A DNA stretch of 64,000 nucleotides from CAIKMD01 sp963729935 (GCA_963729935.1 CAVSPW010000002.1:682001-746000); one strand, 5' to 3'. Positions 18,026 to 27,271 are shown, counted from the first letter of the stretch. The notes: generated by a model not told the origin, from the letters alone. A program made the numbers and translations.

Positions 18026-18934
18026 TTAGGGCCTGAGCTTCCGGACAAGCGGCTCGAATGGGTTCGGCGTCTTCCGTTTGTCTTCCGCCGCCAGTTCATC
18101 ATGAGCGGTAGCGAGGTGACGGACGTCGATACAAAGGTCATCGCAGTCCAGTGCGATTTCGGCCGCGCGCGCCACGAGATCTTTGACCGACCCAAACACG
18201 CCGTTGGCTGAGTTATGAATCGCGTTTGCGATGGAGCGGTCGGAAAGGCGGGATGAACGCTTAAACGGCAAGGTTTTGTCGATCTCCTGAAGCACCTCAA
18301 GGTAGATGTTGAGGTCATCGGGGTCGGTAAGATCGAAGGCGTCTAGCTCGACCCGTCGCTTAACCCTTCGGTGCAGCTGAGGATTGCTGTCGACCATCCT
18401 ACGGAGTTCGGGCATTCCCGCCATCACGAAGGGAATCCGGAGCTGGTCCATGAGCACCTTGATCGTGTCTGCCGCATCCTCATTTTGGATGTTTTTCGTC
18501 TTGCTGTAGAGGTGTTGGCACTCGTCCATGACAACCATGCAGAGATTTTGATCGGCGGCGAGCCGGGGAATACGGACCTGCAGCTGCGCCAGCGTTGACC
18601 TCGCAGCAAGTGGATCTCCCATCGCCGATGCAAGACCGACGGCAACCTGCTTCGGCGTGCAATCAGCGACCAGTTCAAAGCTAAGAATCCGGTAAGCATC
18701 TCCGAACTGCGCCAGATGCTCGCGTTTGAACTCGGTGAGTATCGTGCTCTTTCCGCTTCCTGTAGGGCCGGTCAGGAGGAGAGCGCGTCCGTCCGGAATA
18801 CCCTGACGCACCTTTTCAAGATGCACGTCACGGAAATCCATCAGGGCTCTCCCCGCCTCATCGAAATGCGAATAGGCGATGATGTCGCTGATGAGACATG
18901 CCTTCTTGCGAATCTTTTCTGGGTCGGTACTCAT
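18026..18934 (-). CDS. tnsC: TnsC/TniB-type AAA+ ATPase
   Basis: 302 residues. Walker A is GPTGSGKST at 56-64 and Walker B is MVVMDECQHLY near 133-143. A sensor-like FVMAGMPELRRMVD segment and an arginine-rich HRRVKRRVELDAFDL stretch follow. It bridges the target-bound TniQ and the TnsAB transposase and enforces target immunity. It sits 16 bp after tnsB on the same transcript. The short length is closer to TniB of Tn5053-like elements than to full-size Tn7 TnsC. Confidence 0.88.
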   Translation of the reverse strand: MSTDPEKIRKKACLISDIIAYSHFDEAGRALMDFRDVHLEKVRQGIPDGRALLLTGPTGSGKSTILTEFKREHLAQFGDAYRILSFELVADCTPKQVAVGLASAMGDPLAARSTLAQLQVRIPRLAADQNLCMVVMDECQHLYSKTKNIQNEDAADTIKVLMDQLRIPFVMAGMPELRRMVDSNPQLHRRVKRRVELDAFDLTDPDDLNIYLEVLQEIDKTLPFKRSSRLSDRSIANAIHNSANGVFGSVKDLVARAAEIALDCDDLCIDVRHLATAHDELAAEDKRKTPNPFEPLVRKLRP

Positions 18935-18950
18935 ATACGTGCTTCCTTTC

Positions 18951-21089
18951 CTACTCTGCGACGATTGCGGCGCCGATCATGTCCAACCATTTGACCTTTT
19001 TAGGTCGCGGTGCCGCGACGGGTTCCGCTGTCGATGTGGGCTCGCTAGGGCTTTCTCGCTTCGGACGCTTTCGGCTACCGAAGCCAGGGCGCGTGTCCAT
19101 TTCGGAAATTGTTCGGACAACCGCCTCCACGTCAGTAGTTTCTCGAGAGGCGACTGCTTTGTCCGACGCACCTAACTCGTCAGCGGCCATCCGATCGAGG
19201 ATCTGACTACTGACGTGCCGCGCCGGTTTCGCGGCTTGCTCCATCGCGGCTTTTTCTCCGAGAATGCGCCGACGCACTCGAGCCTCCTTGCGATCCTTCG
19301 GGTGTAGCTCGATGAAGCGCCGATGAAGATCCCTGCGTGCCTCGGCGAGCGCCTTGCCCGTGTATTTGTCGTCGCGGCTATCCAGCGCGAGCGACTTCTT
19401 CACCTGCTCATGCTCCCATGAGGAGAGGCCGACGGTGTACTCGCGGCACTCCTCGGCAGCTGCTACGGGGAAATAGCGCTTCTCGACAAAGTCGTAGACC
19501 CAGATGCGCGAGAGATCAGACGGATTGTAGCGGACGAGGATATTCTTTTCTTTGCCCGGGGATGCCCGCAGATGCGTTAGCCATTTGGCGCTATAAACGA
19601 TGCGATCTAGTGTGATCCCATTTCGTTGGACAGTCACAACTGCAGTGTTGCCGAGTAGGACGCAGAGCTCCTCATCTGAGGGCGGCGGCTCGATCGGGTT
19701 CTTCTCGGTCCCGCGAAGCCAAACATTCAGAGGTGTGTCGCCGAGCTCGCGGTGCGGCGTATTGTGGTAGATGTCGCAGATGCAGATGTGAAGGGCCTCA
19801 AGCAACTCGGCGTAGGTAATACGAGCTGCTTTTATCGGATCGTAGTCGCCCAGCTCCTGGACGTTAGAGCGGGTGGTGCCAGGCAGCATATGGGTCAAAC
19901 GCTGATTGAGCGTTCGGAAAAGGCGTTCAATTGCTCCCTTGTAATGTGGCTTTCCGGCCGGGTTAAAGTTGGGGTCAATGCCCACACTTGCGAGTGCGAG
20001 ACGCGTATCTCCGTTCTTGAACTCGCTACCGTTATCGCCCGCGATCTCTAGCGGTAGACCGAAGCAAGGATATGACGAGCGGACTGCGGGATATTTCTCC
20101 TTGAGGTATGACTTGAATCCAAAGGCATGACGGAGCGCTTGGTTGGTGGTTTCGCGGCTCGGTGGCGCGAAGCTAAGGCAGAACCCAAGGACGCAACGAG
20201 AGTATGCGTCGATGACGAGCGTCAGCCAGGGCCGGATCGGCCGCCCATCGAAGGGGTCGATGATTAACAGGTCGAGCTGCGTGGCGTCGATAAGCGCCAT
20301 CTGAAGCGGACGATCGTAGTTCGGGCCGCGGCCTACGATCCGAAAGTGCTGGTCCGCCGCTTTGGGACCTTCGCGGCTCTTCACCACCTCGTAGGGATCG
20401 TAGTTGGCCGCGATCCGACGCCGCACTGTGTCGGGATGCGGCATGGGCAGCGCGTCGCCCTTCATGCGGCGAGCGTTTTCGAGTTTTAAGTCGTCTTCGA
20501 TCAGCCGGTGGAGTTCGGCAACGCTGATCTGGCTAGCCGCCAAGTAGGACTTGCTAATCCTCTCATCGATTATGCTTTCAACAATGGGATGCAGGTTCGT
20601 CTGGCGGCTTCCTCGATGCCTAATCCTGGGCACCAGAACTCGAATGTCGTTGCCGGTGCCCTCGAATCGTCTTCTATTAAGGTAGACTGTTCGCTCTATT
20701 GGCGGTTTAGGATCCCCGAGTTCTCGCGCCTTCTCGGCGAGCGCCATCTTCAGCGCGGCGCCTGAACGCTGGCCCCGTGGCTGCTCGCGCAACAAATTCA
20801 CGTACTCGAGCATCCTCAGCGCAGCCTGTTGCTCGGCGGGCGTGAGCTGCGACACCTCAATTTCTCGCAGCATTTCTTCGATGATCGGGCTGATCTCAGC
20901 CCGCCGCGCGGCTCGACAGAGTATTCCGTCCGCAAACGCCGCTGGAACTTCGTCGAGCGGAATGTTTTTCAGAGTTTTGCCGTCGTCCAGGTACAAGACA
21001 CCATCGCGTATTTTGTCGACGGTGAACGTTTCGCCGGACAACAGCAGCTTCTGTCCAGGAACGATGTTCAGCGCGGGCTGGCTGCTCAT
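18951..21089 (-). CDS. tnsB: TnsB/TniA-type DDE transposase
   Basis: 712 residues. Helix-turn-helix DNA-binding regions precede a retroviral-integrase-type core. The catalytic triad is visible as D268 (ALIDATQLD), D352 (AGDNGSEFKN) and E388 (YKGAIERLF), a DD(35)E spacing. A Mu-type C-terminal beta-barrel and a lysine/arginine-rich tail (RKRPKRESP) for TnsC contact follow. It binds the element's end repeats, cuts the 3' ends and joins them to target DNA. Its ATG overlaps the tnsA stop (ATGA). A damaged relative lies at 22468-23298. Confidence 0.92.
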   Translation of the reverse strand: MSSQPALNIVPGQKLLLSGETFTVDKIRDGVLYLDDGKTLKNIPLDEVPAAFADGILCRAARRAEISPIIEEMLREIEVSQLTPAEQQAALRMLEYVNLLREQPRGQRSGAALKMALAEKARELGDPKPPIERTVYLNRRRFEGTGNDIRVLVPRIRHRGSRQTNLHPIVESIIDERISKSYLAASQISVAELHRLIEDDLKLENARRMKGDALPMPHPDTVRRRIAANYDPYEVVKSREGPKAADQHFRIVGRGPNYDRPLQMALIDATQLDLLIIDPFDGRPIRPWLTLVIDAYSRCVLGFCLSFAPPSRETTNQALRHAFGFKSYLKEKYPAVRSSYPCFGLPLEIAGDNGSEFKNGDTRLALASVGIDPNFNPAGKPHYKGAIERLFRTLNQRLTHMLPGTTRSNVQELGDYDPIKAARITYAELLEALHICICDIYHNTPHRELGDTPLNVWLRGTEKNPIEPPPSDEELCVLLGNTAVVTVQRNGITLDRIVYSAKWLTHLRASPGKEKNILVRYNPSDLSRIWVYDFVEKRYFPVAAAEECREYTVGLSSWEHEQVKKSLALDSRDDKYTGKALAEARRDLHRRFIELHPKDRKEARVRRRILGEKAAMEQAAKPARHVSSQILDRMAADELGASDKAVASRETTDVEAVVRTISEMDTRPGFGSRKRPKRESPSEPTSTAEPVAAPRPKKVKWLDMIGAAIVAE

Positions 21090-21733
21090 TCCATACCCCC
21101 ACTTTTCATCAAATGAAGCACACTGCGCTCTGTGATTGGTTCGTCGAGGTCAACGCCGAGCGCGCCGTAATATATGAGAGCGCGGACCCAACGCACGGCC
21201 ATATCGGACCCGACGTCTCGGGTTTGCTCGAGCACGGATTGGATGGGAAGGCTTTTATCCCCAGCGAGCAACGTGCAAAGTGCCATAAAGAATTCAGGCG
21301 GCACGCGGCGATAACGCTCGGCCCGCACGAGGCGGACATTGGACAAACGGGGCTCGCGGCGGATCCACTCGTCGGTTACGATCCGATACTCTTCCTCGTG
21401 GTCCGCGAAGTGACGTTGAAAGATCTGCTCCTTCGTCAACCACTCGTCGTCGAGCTTATTCGCGGGCTTAACTTCAACGATGACACGGCGCCGGCGGGTC
21501 GTGACCAGGAAGTCGGGCGTGTAGTAGCGCCACCGGCCATTCAGGCGATACCTGAGCGTGATCGGCTGCGAGGACACGCTCAATACGCTTGCGAGCACTT
21601 CAGTGACGTAAAGAAAATCACGCTCGAGCTGCGATTCGAACTGCAGCATCGCCTGTGACTTGTGGCTTGCGAAGTAGCCGGTGGGCCGGACAGCGGATTT
21701 TTTGACGAACTCGCGAGCCGGCACATCGTGCAT
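21086..21733 (-). CDS. tnsA: TnsA-type restriction-endonuclease-fold nuclease
   Basis: 215 residues from the ATG at 21733; the frame is open upstream to 21823, so the start is uncertain. The type-II-restriction-like active site is seen as FESQLERDFL (E), YYTPDFLV (D) and VIVEVKP (E-x-K). TnsA cuts the 5' strands so that, with TnsB, the element leaves by clean excision rather than replication. The C-terminal helix-rich part carries the TnsC-contact domain. It is the first gene of the operon and divergent from the XRE regulator. Confidence 0.9.
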   Translation of the reverse strand: MHDVPAREFVKKSAVRPTGYFASHKSQAMLQFESQLERDFLYVTEVLASVLSVSSQPITLRYRLNGRWRYYTPDFLVTTRRRRVIVEVKPANKLDDEWLTKEQIFQRHFADHEEEYRIVTDEWIRREPRLSNVRLVRAERYRRVPPEFFMALCTLLAGDKSLPIQSVLEQTRDVGSDMAVRWVRALIYYGALGVDLDEPITERSVLHLMKSGGME

Positions 21734-21984
21734 GCCCATGAGTTCCGGAACCATGCTTGCCCGGATCCCGGGCCCACGTCCGAATTGATCGGAATGACCT
21801 GGCGCGCTCACGGTTGCACGCACCGCAGGCCGGACGTCGCCGGCACCAAGAGGTCAGCCACATGCCCGAGCGGGCCGTGACAGCGGCCGAACTGGTGGAA
21901 CGAGGGATACAAGGCTACAAACTCCTAAGTTCGCTAGAAATCGGAACTGGACGCGCGCAAGCGATAGTTCTTTGTCTCTGAGAT

Positions 21985-22016
21985 GCATAAAATATGCACA
22001 TGGGCACAAAATACGC
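21985..22016. promoter_or_regulatory. Candidate operator for the XRE regulator
   Basis: Two near-identical 13-mers, GCATAAAATATGC (21985-21997, itself an inverted repeat) and GCACAAAATACGC (22004-22016), start 19 bp apart in an AT-rich patch. They lie 48 bp before the XRE start and in the tnsA divergent spacing. Autoregulation, possibly also of the tns operon, is inferred. Confidence 0.45.
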
Positions 22017-22063
22017 AACAAAAAAGTGCTTGCCGATTTTCTGCACGCTGGTCACTGTTAAGC

Positions 22064-22345
22064 ATGACGATTATCACGCCCGCTCAGTGCAGGGCCGCGC
22101 GGGGCTTGCTCGGCCTAACCCAGGCCGAGGTGGCCAAGGTCAGTGGCGTCAGTCTGCGGACCATCGCGCATTTCGAGGCTGGAGAACGGCGGCCCATTTC
22201 CGCAAACCTGAAGGCAATTCAGCAAATGTTGGAGAAATCCGGCGTCCGGTTCATCGCCGAGAACGGGGGTGGTGCAGGCGTCCGACTGCTCAAGCGGAGC
22301 GACGAAGAGGGAGAGGTGCGCAAACGCGCACGTCGCTCTCGCTAA
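22064..22345 (+). CDS. XRE-family helix-turn-helix regulator
   Basis: 93 residues. The HTH is RGLLGLTQAEVAKVSGVS followed by LRTIAHFEAGERRPI, as in Cro/C1-type DNA-binding domains. The frame is open further upstream, but the ATG at 22064 gives the natural domain start. Such single-domain regulators sit beside mobile genes in many alphaproteobacteria. With tandem operator-like repeats in front and tnsA divergent, it may control the transposition operon. The tail is basic (RKRARRSR). Confidence 0.75.
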   Translation: MTIITPAQCRAARGLLGLTQAEVAKVSGVSLRTIAHFEAGERRPISANLKAIQQMLEKSGVRFIAENGGGAGVRLLKRSDEEGEVRKRARRSR

Positions 22346-22404
22346 CGTTTGCGCATGTCGCCCTCCACCACATGGAGCGCGAAATGGCAATGCCATCAGT
22401 TCCT

Positions 22405-22475
22405 GACCAATTCCAGTAGGGCCGGCCCAACGAGAGCACGTCCGCCTGATTACCCTGATGCGCCCTTTCAAGGCC
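22405..22475 (-). pseudogene. Remnant of a second tnsC (Walker A region)
   Basis: About 70 bp match the intact tnsC around its Walker A loop at nucleotide level (shared strings such as TAGGGCCGG and ACCCTGA). It sits directly behind the damaged tnsB copy, in the same order as the intact operon. The tail of tnsB and head of tnsC that should separate them are missing. Confidence 0.55.
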
Positions 22476-23298
22476 GTTCCTCATCAGACGGCGGCGGCTC
22501 GATCGAGTTCTTCTCAGTGCCTCGAACCCAGGCACTTAGCGGCGTGTTGGCGAGTTCGCGATGATGCGCGTTGTTTAAGTCGTGGATGCAAATGCGGAGA
22601 GCCTCGAGCAACTGCTCATAAGTGATAGGGGCTGCTTTGATCGGGTCGTACTCGCCCAGCTCCTGGTTGTTGGAACGGATCCTGCCAGGAAGCATATGAG
22701 TCAAACGCTGTTCGAGCGTTCGAAACACTCGTTCGACTAGGCCCTTGTAGTAGGGCTTCGCCAGTGGGTGGTCGGTGATCTCACCGCTTGGCGGTGCAAG
22801 CCCAAGATGGAACTTGAGGACGCAACGGGAGTCCGCGTCCACCTCGAGCGTCAGCCAAGGTCGAATCGACCGCCCATCCAACGGGTCGATGATCAACACG
22901 TCCAGTCGCGTGCAGTCTATCAGCGCCCTCTGAAGCGGGCGATCGCAGGTGGGATCGCAGCTTACAATTCGAAAGTGCTGGTCGGCCACTTCGGGCCACT
23001 CGCGGCTCTTCATCGCCTCATGCGGATCGTCGTTGTTTGTGATGCGGCATCGCACCGTGTCGGAGTGCGGCTCGGACAGCTGGTCGCCCTCTCCGCGACG
23101 CGCGTTTTCGTGTTTGACGTGGCCTTTGATCAATCGATGGAGTTCGGCGTTTGTGATTTGGCTCGGTGCTAAGTAGGACGTTCTAATTCTCTCGATGATG
23201 CATCCAATCATGGGCCGCAGCTTACGCCGGCGACTTCTCGGCTTAGCCGTCGGTTCCATGTGGTGAGTGTTTTGGGTGGCCGATGTGAACGTAGTCAT
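22468..23298 (-). pseudogene. Degenerate second tnsB copy
   Basis: The frame parallels intact TnsB from about residue 165 (LRPMIGCIIERIRTSYLAPS against the intact ESIIDERISKSYLAAS). The first catalytic Asp region is altered to LIDCTRLD. About 70 residues holding the second Asp (GDNGSEFK) are deleted between APPSGEITDH and AKPYYKG. The C-terminal barrel is lost after PPPSDEE. It remains an open frame but cannot be catalytic. It is the residue of a separate but related Tn7-like element next to the intact one. Confidence 0.75.
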
Positions 23299-23479
23299 GT
23301 GACTTGACTCCTTCAGAGCAGAATCGCGCTGCAGAAGCGCGACCGCTCGATTGATCAGGCATTCGAGTGGCTGTTCACGATGCTCACGCTTGCCCCGGTT
23401 ACGACGCGACACCGATGCGCGGGCGTCACAACCGGGCGAAACTGTCGACGCTGCGACTTGATCACGAAACTCTTCAGAT

Positions 23480-23960
23480 TCATTCTTTTCTTTCCTGACT
23501 CTCGTGCGCACTTCCCACGGATGGTCTCAATGGCTTGCTACAAGCGACCATCAGATGACCACCGCTCCGCATGCCCTTATGAACGGCAGAGGTAAGCAAT
23601 TCGTTGACCGGAATGGAGGCTCCGGTTTGACGCCGCCATCGGACCGGAGCCGGAAGTAAATTGAGCTCGGGCGCGTATTTCGGCAGCCAGACGACCTCGA
23701 TCCAGGGCCTCGCGGCGAGCGCCGCCGTCGAGGCCTTGCTGGCGTGGATCGGTCCATTGTCCAGCACCAGGCGCAGTCGCCGGCGGCCCTTGGCGTAGAC
23801 GGCGTCGAGGCGCTCCAGGAAGGCGATGAACTCGGCCGAGCGCTTGCGCTCGGCCGTCGAGACCACCAGCTGCTTCGTGCGCCAGTCGAAGGCCCCGAAG
23901 ATCGACCGCTTGCGCGACTGGCCCGGCGCCTCGATGCGCAGATCCGCGCCTTTCTAGGTC
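23480..23960 (-). pseudogene. IS630-family transposase remnant
   Basis: The frame gives RIEAPGQSRKRSIFGAFDW, LVLDNGPIHASKAS and LPKYAPELN, the middle and DDE region of an IS630-type transposase. Both the N-terminal half and the end with the last acidic residue are missing or scrambled. Confidence 0.65.
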
Positions 23961-24504
23961 CAGGTCCGCGCGAGATTCCTTCTCGCCGATAATCTCGTCC
24001 AGCAGTTCGCGGTAATCAGGGTCGAGCTCGGGATGAGCCCGGCAATCAGCGGCGGCACCCCCAGCAGCAGACCGTCTATCGGCCAAATCTTGCGTATCCG
24101 CCGGGTGCGCTTCTTTGCCTTTTTCTTCGGCGCCTTCTTGGTCGACATCTCGGTCCGGCTCTGCGTAATTGGCGAGCAGAGCGGAAACGATGCAGGACAG
24201 CGTAAATTTTTCGTTCTGCAAGCAGGCCGGACGGGACAGCGCGCCTCGTCGCTTATCCGGCGGCCGTAGGTTGGCCGTCGCAATGGTACGGCCCCTCAGT
24301 CAGCACCCCGGCCCCAGGTTCAACAAGTCCTCCAATCTCGCCACTTGCCATTCCTTCTCGCCGATAATTTCGTCCAGCAGATCACGGTAGTCGGCGTCTA
24401 ACTCGTGATGCCCGGGCCGCCCAAGGCCCTACGCATGGAGCGCGGCGCATAGATGCATGATCTGCTCCAGCGACGGCTCGCCGCGGCCAGCCTCACCCAG
24501 GCGC
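23961..24504. other. Decayed region with a duplicated small-gene segment
   Basis: Two diverged copies of about 60 bp (23983-24045 and 24357-24416, minus strand) encode ELD.DYR.LLDEIIGEKE. The first is preceded by a frame starting MSTKKAPKKKAKKRTRRIRK, with a frameshift between. The second ends a short frame shortly downstream. They look like paralogous pieces of a small unknown gene broken by the two IS630 insertions. No intact gene. Confidence 0.45.
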
Positions 24505-25555
24505 TAGAGCGTTTCATAATTTGACGGAAGCGTAGCCGGCGTTGACGAAGTAGTTGGCGCACTCGTTGGGTTGGAGTGTCGCAACGAGGTGTCCGATGTG
24601 GCGCCAAGTGTCATCGATGGTGCACTTCTGGGCGAGGCGCATCCAGTGCTTGATCTTGGCGAAGGTCTGCTCGATCGGGTTGAGATCGGGGGAGTAAGGC
24701 GGCAGGTACCAGAGCCTGGCGCCGGCGGCGTGGATCATTTGCCGGATGGCGGCTGCCTTGTGGGAGCCGAGATTGTCCATGATCACGATGTCGCCGGGCT
24801 TAAGCACCGGCAGGAGCTGTTGCTCCACATAGGCGCGGAAGGATCGGCCGTTGATCGGCCCGTCGAAGACACAAGGCGCGGTGAGCTGGTCGCAGCGCAA
24901 GGCGCCGAGGAAGGTCAACGTTCGCCAGTGGCCGTGCGGCGCAAAGCTGCGCAGGCGCTTGCCCTTTGGCCCCCAGCCGCGCAAGGGGGCCATGTTGGTC
25001 TTGATCCACGTCTCGTCGATGAAGACCAGATGCTGCGGGTCGAGCCCCGCCTGCCAGGATCGCCATCGCTGACGTCGTCGCGCGATATCGGCTCGGGCTT
25101 GTTCAAGGGCGAGCAGGGTTTTTTTTGAACCGCAGACCTTCGCGCCGCAGGAACAGCCAGACCGCATTGTGCGAGACACTGACGCCGCGCGCCGCCAGCT
25201 CGTCCTTCAGCCGGTGCAGCGTCAGGTGCGGCTTCTCAGCGATCCGCTCCAGGATGAAGGCGCGATGCGGCTCAAGGATCGGCCGGCGGTGCCCGCCCAT
25301 CTTGCCCGGCGCTACCGAGCCGGTCGCCCGATGGCGCTGAGACCACTTCACAACCGACGAGACGGCGACACCGAACCGGCTCGCAACAGCCCGGCAACTC
25401 TCCCCAGCCAAAACCGCCGCTATCACACGCTCGCGTAGATCCATCGACAGAGGTCGCGTCATCCGATGCTGGCCTCCTCTCCAGCCAGCATCTTGAATCA
25501 CAAAATCACCCTCCCGGGAATCCCTCCCGATTCACCTAAGCCGTGAAACGCTCTA
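24505..25555 (-). mobile_element. IS630-family insertion sequence (apparently complete)
   Basis: Twelve-bp terminal inverted repeats TAGAGCGTTTCA (24505-24516) and TGAAACGCTCTA (25544-25555) include the TA dinucleotides expected as the duplicated IS630 target. About 1.05 kb long with one transposase read in two frames. Confidence 0.85.
24514..25462 (-). CDS. IS630-family transposase, two frames joined by an A8 slippery run
   Basis: The first frame (25462 down to about 25126) encodes the N-terminal HTH (RVIAAVLAGESCRAVASRFG). The second frame, to 24514, encodes the DDE core: LVFIDETWIKTNMAPLRGWG, DIVIMDNLGSHK and YSPDLNPIEQTFAKIKHW. The frames overlap at eight consecutive A residues (25126-25119 on the minus strand), where slippage would join LRFKK to SKKTLLALEQ. 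This arrangement is common in IS630 elements and probably programmed, not decay. Confidence 0.8.
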
Positions 25556-25695
25556 AATCGAATTTCTCGTGCGCGCAAGCTGACGTTCGCGATCAATGCC
25601 GCGCACGTCGGAAGTGCAGAGCGTCGCACACCGCCGTGTGGCCTTACCGAGTAGCGTGAGCAACGCTTTTCGGGAGCGCCGGTCGCGGAGTGCGA

Positions 25696-25920
25696 TCAGC
25701 CACCAATTCTCGAGCGTGTCCTTTTCAGTGCCGGGCGCGGCGATAGCGCGACAATCTGGGTGAGAACGCTCTCATCCTGATTGTCGCCGCGCAGCGCGGC
25801 ATCAATGGAGCACGCCAGCGCGGCGATCTCGTCCGCGGTCGCGAAGCTGATCTGGTAGAGATCGCGATCTCTCGTGATGATCGCGTCGAGTGCCTGAGGA
25901 AGTAGAAGTTTTACCGTCAT
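25696..25920 (-). CDS. Small hypothetical protein
   Basis: 74 residues, MTVKLLLPQALDAIITRDRD at the start, mixed helical, no membrane segment. A GGAG lies before the ATG. It is the last gene of a same-strand run of five (27531 to 25696). Family not recognised; the function is presumably shared with its neighbours. Confidence 0.5.
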   Translation of the reverse strand: MTVKLLLPQALDAIITRDRDLYQISFATADEIAALACSIDAALRGDNQDESVLTQIVALSPRPALKRTRSRIGG

Positions 25921-25969
25921 CGCGGCTCCGCTTCGCGATGTGCACTGCCACGTTGGCCCACCTCGAGCC

Positions 25970-26425
25970 TCATTCCGCCCGCTTGCTGTGCGTCAACGGC
26001 TTGACCATTGCTGGCCGAGGCCCTTCGCGGGGCGCCGGTGGCCATTCTCCGGCAGCAACGAGGGCTTCCCGGAGCGTTTGGGGGGTGCCCCGCGCCGCTG
26101 CGCAGCATCCACGCAACCACAGGACGACGCGGGCAACCGCGGCATCGCTCGCCTGCTCGTTCGGCTCGAACCAGCACCCGAGTTGACGCGCCAAGCGCAG
26201 CGCCTCCTGCAGGAGGTCAAGCCGAACGCTTCGGGGCCAGTCTGGATTGACCAGCACATCGACACGGGCAAGGTCAGCGCCAGCAAATCGAAGATAACTG
26301 GGCCCGCCATCCACTAGCGTTTCCTGCGGGCAGCCGCAGATCTTGCAGTCGTGGCTGTTCCAGCTCACCAGCACGGCATTGCATGCCAAGCATCGAACAC
26401 TCGCGTAACGACGATCAAGTTTCAT
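25970..26425 (-). CDS. Zinc-ribbon hypothetical protein (DUF7695-like N-terminus)
   Basis: 151 residues. The N-terminal 45 have CLAC and CKICGC pairs followed by VDGGPSYLRFAG, a compact zinc ribbon of the kind annotated as DUF7695. The rest is helical and tryptophan-containing. Its start overlaps the end of the upstream gene by 11 bp, so they are cotranscribed. Function unknown. Confidence 0.6.
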   Translation of the reverse strand: MKLDRRYASVRCLACNAVLVSWNSHDCKICGCPQETLVDGGPSYLRFAGADLARVDVLVNPDWPRSVRLDLLQEALRLARQLGCWFEPNEQASDAAVARVVLWLRGCCAAARGTPQTLREALVAAGEWPPAPREGPRPAMVKPLTHSKRAE

Positions 26426-26765
26426 CGATTGCTGCCTCTGTCAGCTCGACACGCTCCCAGGTCGCGTCATCGTGGACGTTCCACTCTTCTGCGGCTCTCT
26501 CCAACATCGCGCAAATGTCGCCGGGGAGTTCGCCAGGCGCCAATGGATCGCCGACCAGCGCGATACGCCGGCCGCGGCGATTACGGCAGACGCTGTGCGC
26601 AAGGTCGATCTCCCGCAGGCTGCTGCCGATGTAGGGTTGAGCGAAATCTTCGATGAGCCGCTTGTGTTCGAGAATGTATCCGACGATGTGGATCGTCGCA
26701 GAGCGGCTGGGTTCCTTCAGCCGCACGAACGCCCATCGTTCGATGCGGGCGTAAATGGCCTCCAT
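26415..26765 (-). CDS. Hypothetical protein
   Basis: 116 residues from the ATG at 26765; the frame extends upstream but with low-complexity sequence overlapping the preceding gene. Mixed alpha/beta (ATIHIVGYILEHKRLIEDFA; RIALVGDPLAPGELPGDI), acidic end. It overlaps the zinc-ribbon gene. Not recognised. Confidence 0.55.
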   Translation of the reverse strand: MEAIYARIERWAFVRLKEPSRSATIHIVGYILEHKRLIEDFAQPYIGSSLREIDLAHSVCRNRRGRRIALVGDPLAPGELPGDICAMLERAAEEWNVHDDATWERVELTEAAIDET

Positions 26766-26803
26766 GTCGTCGTTTCGAGGCGTTGACCTCGTTCGCTTGC
26801 CGC

Positions 26804-27271
26804 TCAATGTGCGATCCTTGGCGCGACCCTGGCGAGTCGGCGAAGGTCTACGAAGGCTTTCCAGAGCTGCCGCAGAGGCCCATGATCGGGGAGGCTTCGG
26901 TTTCTGATGCTCCAACAATAATCGACGGCCGCGGCGAGTAGGGCACGCTCGGCGTCAGCGCGCGTGCAAGCTCTCGGTTCAATGTCCTCATCCAATGCCC
27001 GGGTCGAACTGCTAGAGCGCGCGGTCCCTGTCTCGCAAGGCAGACATCGTTCTAACCAAGCATGAGCCTCGTCTAAATCCCGAAACACCATCAGGCCGCC
27101 CTTCGGCAGGATCCGTTGGTCGCAAGCGAAGGCGTGCACAACCTCTCCGTCCGAGCCAGAGCTTAAGATTCCACGCACGGCGCCCTGGGCGACGACAAGC
27201 CAGCCGATGCCGGTGCGTTTCCGGTCGCCGAGACGCACAGCATGAAGACCGATATGCGGCGCATCGGTCAT
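26804..27271 (-). CDS. Hypothetical protein
   Basis: 155 residues. The first half is beta-rich (TGIGWLVVAQGAVRGILSSG), the second helical (RALLAAAVDYCWSIRNRSL). The ATG shares a base with the stop of the upstream gene (TGATG), so translation is coupled. Not recognised. Confidence 0.55.
   Translation of the reverse strand: MTDAPHIGLHAVRLGDRKRTGIGWLVVAQGAVRGILSSGSDGEVVHAFACDQRILPKGGLMVFRDLDEAHAWLERCLPCETGTARSSSSTRALDEDIEPRACTRADAERALLAAAVDYCWSIRNRSLPDHGPLRQLWKAFVDLRRLARVAPRIAH

Larger units (their letters stand above)
15699..21733 (-). mobile_element. Tn7-like transposition module (tnsABC-tniQ)
   Basis: Four same-strand, closely packed genes encode a TnsA-type endonuclease, a TnsB-type DDE transposase, a TnsC-type ATPase and TniQ. 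Together these form the heteromeric cut-and-paste transposase of Tn7 relatives. All four are intact in reading frame. No cas genes or CRISPR repeats are nearby, so targeting probably relies on TniQ itself. The left limit is set by the repeat cluster and gene fragment. The right limit is uncertain: either just upstream of tnsA or near 36.28 kb. Confidence 0.75.
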
